NCBI GenBank assembly: GCA_900115795.1
Contig: FOXT01000004.1
Location: 62,001-126,000 of the forward strand
Length of the DNA: 64,000 bases
Source: Lachnospiraceae bacterium XBB1006
GTDB taxonomy: Bacteria; Bacillota; Clostridia; Lachnospirales; Lachnospiraceae
Direction: 5' to 3'
In this document: positions 61,590 to 64,000 of the stretch, piece after piece
Position numbering within the stretch: position 1 is the first letter of the stretch
Layout of the letters: every line of letters starts with the position of its first letter
Notes under the pieces: model-generated
The model's input: only the letters and a program-made list of their open reading frames with translations
Database searches by the model: none
Told to the model about the DNA's origin: nothing
Translations under genes and position numbers: made by a program

Positions 61590-62346
61590 ATGTACAGAAC
61601 GCTTATACAATGGCATTATCAAAGAAAATCCTACCTTCGTGTTGATGCTTGGTATGTGTCCAACGTTAGCAGTTACAACCTCTGCTATAAACGGTATCGG
61701 TATGGGACTTTCAACCACCGTTGTGTTGGCATTAAGTAACTTGTTGATTTCCATGTTACGAAATGTAATTCCGGATCGTGTACGTGTTCCGGCATTCATT
61801 GTCGTTGTTGCATCCTTTGTAACCATGGTAGAATTTTTAGTCAAAGGATTTGTACCTAGTCTCTACGCAGCACTTGGAATCTATATTCCATTGATTGTTG
61901 TAAACTGTATTATTTTGGGTCGTGCAGAAAGCTATGCATCAAAGAATCCGCCAATTCCATCGTTATTTGACGGTATTGGTATGGGACTTGGTTTTACCTG
62001 CAGTATAACCATTATTGGTGCTTTTCGTGAATTTATTGGTGCCGGACAAATTTTTGGAAAACAAATTTTACCACTGGCAGATGCAGCAACCGGAAAAGCA
62101 GGCTATGTACCGATTACCATTTTTGTATTGGCTCCCGGAGCTTTTCTGGTTCTTGGCTCACTGACTGCAATTATTAATGCAATAAACAATAAGAAAAAAG
62201 CAGCCGGAAAGCCGGTTGTGGAAGCAGTTGGCTGTGGAGATGGCTGTGCAAGCTGTGCAAGCAAATCGATTTGCCAAACTGCCAATGTGAACCAAACGAC
62301 TTCTACTGCAACAAAGGCTGTGGAAGATCATACGGGCGAAGAGTAG
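61582..62346 (+). CDS. rnfE: Rnf complex subunit RnfE with cysteine-rich C-terminal extension
   Basis: 254 residues, with about six membrane segments (residues 1-210). The ATG at 61582 follows AAGGAGGT, inside the rnfG end. The core has the NGIIKENPTFVLMLGMCP and FDGIGMGLGFTCS features shared by RnfA/RnfE. A tail of about 40 residues holds four cysteines (CGDGCASC-type and a later Cys). Typical RnfE is about 200-230 residues, so this tail is extra; it might bind metal or an Fe-S cluster. Confidence 0.93.
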   Translation: MNKCTERLYNGIIKENPTFVLMLGMCPTLAVTTSAINGIGMGLSTTVVLALSNLLISMLRNVIPDRVRVPAFIVVVASFVTMVEFLVKGFVPSLYAALGIYIPLIVVNCIILGRAESYASKNPPIPSLFDGIGMGLGFTCSITIIGAFREFIGAGQIFGKQILPLADAATGKAGYVPITIFVLAPGAFLVLGSLTAIINAINNKKKAAGKPVVEAVGCGDGCASCASKSICQTANVNQTTSTATKAVEDHTGEE

Positions 62347-62359
62347 GAGGATGTCAGAT

Positions 62360-62935
62360 ATGGAGAATATTTTATTAATCACCATAGGAGCAGCCCTTGT
62401 AAATAACGTAGTATTAAGTCAGTTTTTGGGCCTTTGCCCGTTCCTTGGCGTTTCGAAAAAAGTGGAAACAGCCGCAGGTATGGGTGGCGCAGTTATTTTC
62501 GTTATTACACTTGCGTCCTTTGTGTGTGGAATCATCGAAAAATTTATTTTAATTCCGGCGCATCTTGATTATTTAAATACCATTGTATTTATTTTAATCA
62601 TTGCAGCACTGGTACAGTTTGTAGAAATGTTTTTGCATAAATCCATGCCATCTTTGTACAATTCCCTTGGTGTGTATCTTCCGTTAATTACAACCAACTG
62701 TGCCGTACTTGGTATCGCATTAAAGAACGTGCAAAACGGATATGGAATCTTAACCGGAACCGTAAACGGATTTTTTACAGCAGTAGGATTTTCCATTGCA
62801 ATTGTAATCATGGCAGGTATTCGCGAACAAATTGAATACAATGATTTTCCGGAAGCATTCAAAGGCTCCGCGAGTGTTTTGTTTACAGCAGGGTTGATGG
62901 CAATTGCATTCTTCGGATTTTCCGGAATTATTTAA
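62360..62935 (+). CDS. rnfA: Rnf complex subunit RnfA
   Basis: A 191-residue polytopic membrane subunit with six segments, paired with RnfE around a shared [2Fe-2S] site. The N-terminus VNNVVLSQFLGLCPFLGVSKK and the mid LPLITTNCAVLGIAL segment carry the cysteines. I chose the ATG at 62360 (GGAGG at 62346-62350, 9-nt spacing) rather than 62351, where the site would abut the start codon; the resulting length matches the family. Confidence 0.95.
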   Translation: MENILLITIGAALVNNVVLSQFLGLCPFLGVSKKVETAAGMGGAVIFVITLASFVCGIIEKFILIPAHLDYLNTIVFILIIAALVQFVEMFLHKSMPSLYNSLGVYLPLITTNCAVLGIALKNVQNGYGILTGTVNGFFTAVGFSIAIVIMAGIREQIEYNDFPEAFKGSASVLFTAGLMAIAFFGFSGII

Positions 62936-62947
62936 GGAGGCGTAAAC

Positions 62948-63739
62948 ATGACAGAAATTATTATAGCCGGTGCCTTGATTGCCGGAGTTGGTATTTTTAT
63001 CGGCGTCTTCTTGGGCGTTGCCGGCGAAAAATTTGAAGTTGAAGTAGATCCACGCGAAACCCAGATATTGGATGTTTTGCCCGGAAATAACTGTGGTGGT
63101 TGTGGCTATCCGGGATGTTCCGGTTTGGCTGCTGCAATTGTAAAAGGCGAAGCTCCGGTAAATCAATGTCCGGTTGGAGGTGCTCCGGTTGGCGCCAAAA
63201 TTGGTGAAATTATGGGCGTAGCAGCGGAAGAAGGTGTACGCAAGGTTGCTTTTGTTAAATGTATCGGAACCTGCGATAAAGCGAAGAACGATTACGAATA
63301 CATTGGTTTAAAGGATTGTTCCATGGCCAAACGTGTGCCTGGTGGTGGACCAAAATCCTGTAATTATGGTTGTCTTGGATTTGGTTCTTGTGTAAAAGCT
63401 TGTCCGTTTGATGCGATTCACGTTATCAATGGAGTGGCAACCGTAAATCCGGAAGCATGCAAGGCCTGCGGAAAGTGTATCGCAGCTTGTCCAAACGGAT
63501 TAATTGAATTTGTACCATACAATGCCACCCAGATTGTTCAGTGTTCTAATAAGGACATGGGCAAACAGGTTATGCAGGTTTGTCAGGCTGGATGTATTGC
63601 TTGTCACTTATGTGAGAAGAACTGTCCATCGGAGGCGATTACCGTTGAGAATAACATTGCACATATCGATCAGGAAAAATGTACTCATTGCGGTACTTGT
63701 GCAGAGAAATGTCCAAAGAAGGTCATTTTAACAAAATAA
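62948..63739 (+). CDS. rnfB: Rnf complex subunit RnfB
   Basis: A 263-residue ferredoxin-like subunit, the entry point for ferredoxin electrons. It has an N-terminal membrane anchor (about 5-25) and a four-cysteine cluster (Cys49, 52, 57, 74). A degenerate cluster motif (CNYGCLGFGSC) and three ferredoxin motifs follow (CKACGKCIAACP, CIACHLCEKNCP, CTHCGTCAEKCP). Several clusters in series fit electron bifurcation-linked energy conservation. A strong terminator follows. Confidence 0.95.
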   Translation: MTEIIIAGALIAGVGIFIGVFLGVAGEKFEVEVDPRETQILDVLPGNNCGGCGYPGCSGLAAAIVKGEAPVNQCPVGGAPVGAKIGEIMGVAAEEGVRKVAFVKCIGTCDKAKNDYEYIGLKDCSMAKRVPGGGPKSCNYGCLGFGSCVKACPFDAIHVINGVATVNPEACKACGKCIAACPNGLIEFVPYNATQIVQCSNKDMGKQVMQVCQAGCIACHLCEKNCPSEAITVENNIAHIDQEKCTHCGTCAEKCPKKVILTK

Positions 63740-63754
63740 GCTGGTTTACCAATC

Positions 63755-63787
63755 AAGTCGGCAGCAAAAAGCTGCCGACTTATTTTT
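63755..63787 (+). terminator. Terminator after rnfB
   Basis: 11-bp stem AAGTCGGCAGC (63755-63765) / GCTGCCGACTT (63771-63781), 5-nt A loop, then ATTTTTG. Confidence 0.9.
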
Positions 63788-63789
63788 GT

Positions 63790-63818
63790 TTGCAAAAATG
63801 CTACAAGTTTGCTATACT
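63790..63818 (+). promoter_or_regulatory. Predicted promoter for the DUF896 gene
   Basis: TTGCAA (63790-63795), 17-bp spacer, extended -10 TGC-TATACT (-10 at 63813-63818). Confidence 0.65.
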
Positions 63819-63851
63819 TTCATAGGATATGCATTTAGAAAGGAAAAAATT

Positions 63852-64000
63852 ATGACAGAGGAAAAAATTGCTCGTATCAATGAACTTTACCATAAGTCAA
63901 AAGCAGAAGGATTAACGGAAGAAGAGAAGAAAGAACAGTTTACGTTGCGTCAGGAATACATTGCTGCAATTAAAGGAGCGATTGCTTCCCAAATGGAAAA
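63852..64000 (+). CDS. DUF896 (YnzC-like) protein, 5' part only
   Basis: The first 49 codons of a gene cut by the window edge. The visible residues match the DUF896/UPF0291 family: KIARINELYHKSKAEGLTEEE and RQEYIAAIKG. These are small helical-hairpin cytoplasmic proteins of unknown function; the Bacillus homologue YneD/YnzC is SOS-linked. AGAAAGGAAA precedes the ATG. Confidence 0.85.
   Translation, partial: MTEEKIARINELYHKSKAEGLTEEEKKEQFTLRQEYIAAIKGAIASQME

Noticed and set aside
1-64000. CRISPR arrays, insertion sequences, prophage or integrated elements
   Set aside because: No direct-repeat/spacer pattern, transposase, integrase or phage gene was seen; gene content is typical chromosomal housekeeping.

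Overview
The window is a low-GC, gene-dense chromosomal segment from a flagellated member of the Firmicutes. It is most likely from the Clostridia, in or near the Lachnospiraceae. This is inferred from gene content and order: a motility operon running into rpsB-tsf, a PolC-type replicase at the end of an isoprenoid/lipid operon, the rimP-nusA-ylxR-ylxQ-infB-rbfA-nrnA-truB-ribF operon, cmk-ispH-rpsA, and an rnfCDGEAB cluster. No genus can be assigned from the sequence alone. Nearly all genes lie on the + strand. The exceptions are three single minus-strand genes (19053-20081, 21110-21976 and 57554-58570). There are no insertion sequences, phage genes, CRISPR arrays or rRNA genes, and one tRNA (Glu, CTC).

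Layout. (1) 1-4721: tail of a motility/chemotaxis operon (cheD 3' end, a small membrane protein, the flagellar sigma factor, a FapA/DUF342 protein, two poorly characterised proteins, and a truncated MltG-like protein). (2) 4722-9781: rpsB-tsf with its own promoter and terminator, then a polysaccharide deacetylase and a bactofilin placed ahead of pyrH-frr. (3) 9840-19040: uppS-cdsA-dxr-rseP-ispG-polC, covering undecaprenyl and phospholipid precursors, MEP-pathway steps, site-2 protease and replicative polymerase. (4) 19053-21976: a DUF5050 protein, a HAD phosphatase and a PHP phosphoesterase around a highly structured intergenic element. (5) 22049-25685: leader-controlled infC-rpmI-rplT with an AUA-initiated infC, tRNA-Glu, and an APC permease fused to RCK_C domains. 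(6) 25720-33919: the nusA/infB operon through ribF. (7) 33916-47030: NlpC/P60 hydrolase, rpsO, pnp, subtilisin-like protease, cardiolipin synthase, metallophosphoesterase, scpAB, PAP2 phosphatase, uridine kinase, a membrane diguanylate cyclase and a D,D-carboxypeptidase. (8) 47097-51767: a biotin-dependent, Na+-translocating decarboxylase/transcarboxylase-like cluster. (9) 51861-57460: RpiR regulator, HI0933-family flavoprotein, cmk, ispH, rpsA, cheR. (10) 57554-64000: a YprB-like exonuclease, the six-gene Rnf complex, and the start of a DUF896 gene.

Functional picture: most of the window is housekeeping (translation, RNA turnover, envelope precursors, chromosome segregation). Two membrane energy modules sit about 10 kb apart: a biotin decarboxylase pump and Rnf. 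Together they suggest an anaerobe using ion gradients for redox balance.

The most interesting unexplained signal is the 129-nt element at 20120-20248. It folds on paper into a closed four-way junction, with a 10-bp closing stem and three hairpin arms, one of them about 50 nt long. Other points for a second look are the AUA start of infC, the cysteine-rich tail on RnfE, the one-carrier/two-carboxyltransferase decarboxylase cluster, the permease with two RCK_C domains, and several 5' leader hairpins (rpsB, infC, rimP, rpsO, pnp). All coordinates and folds were read by eye; no homology search or folding program was run.
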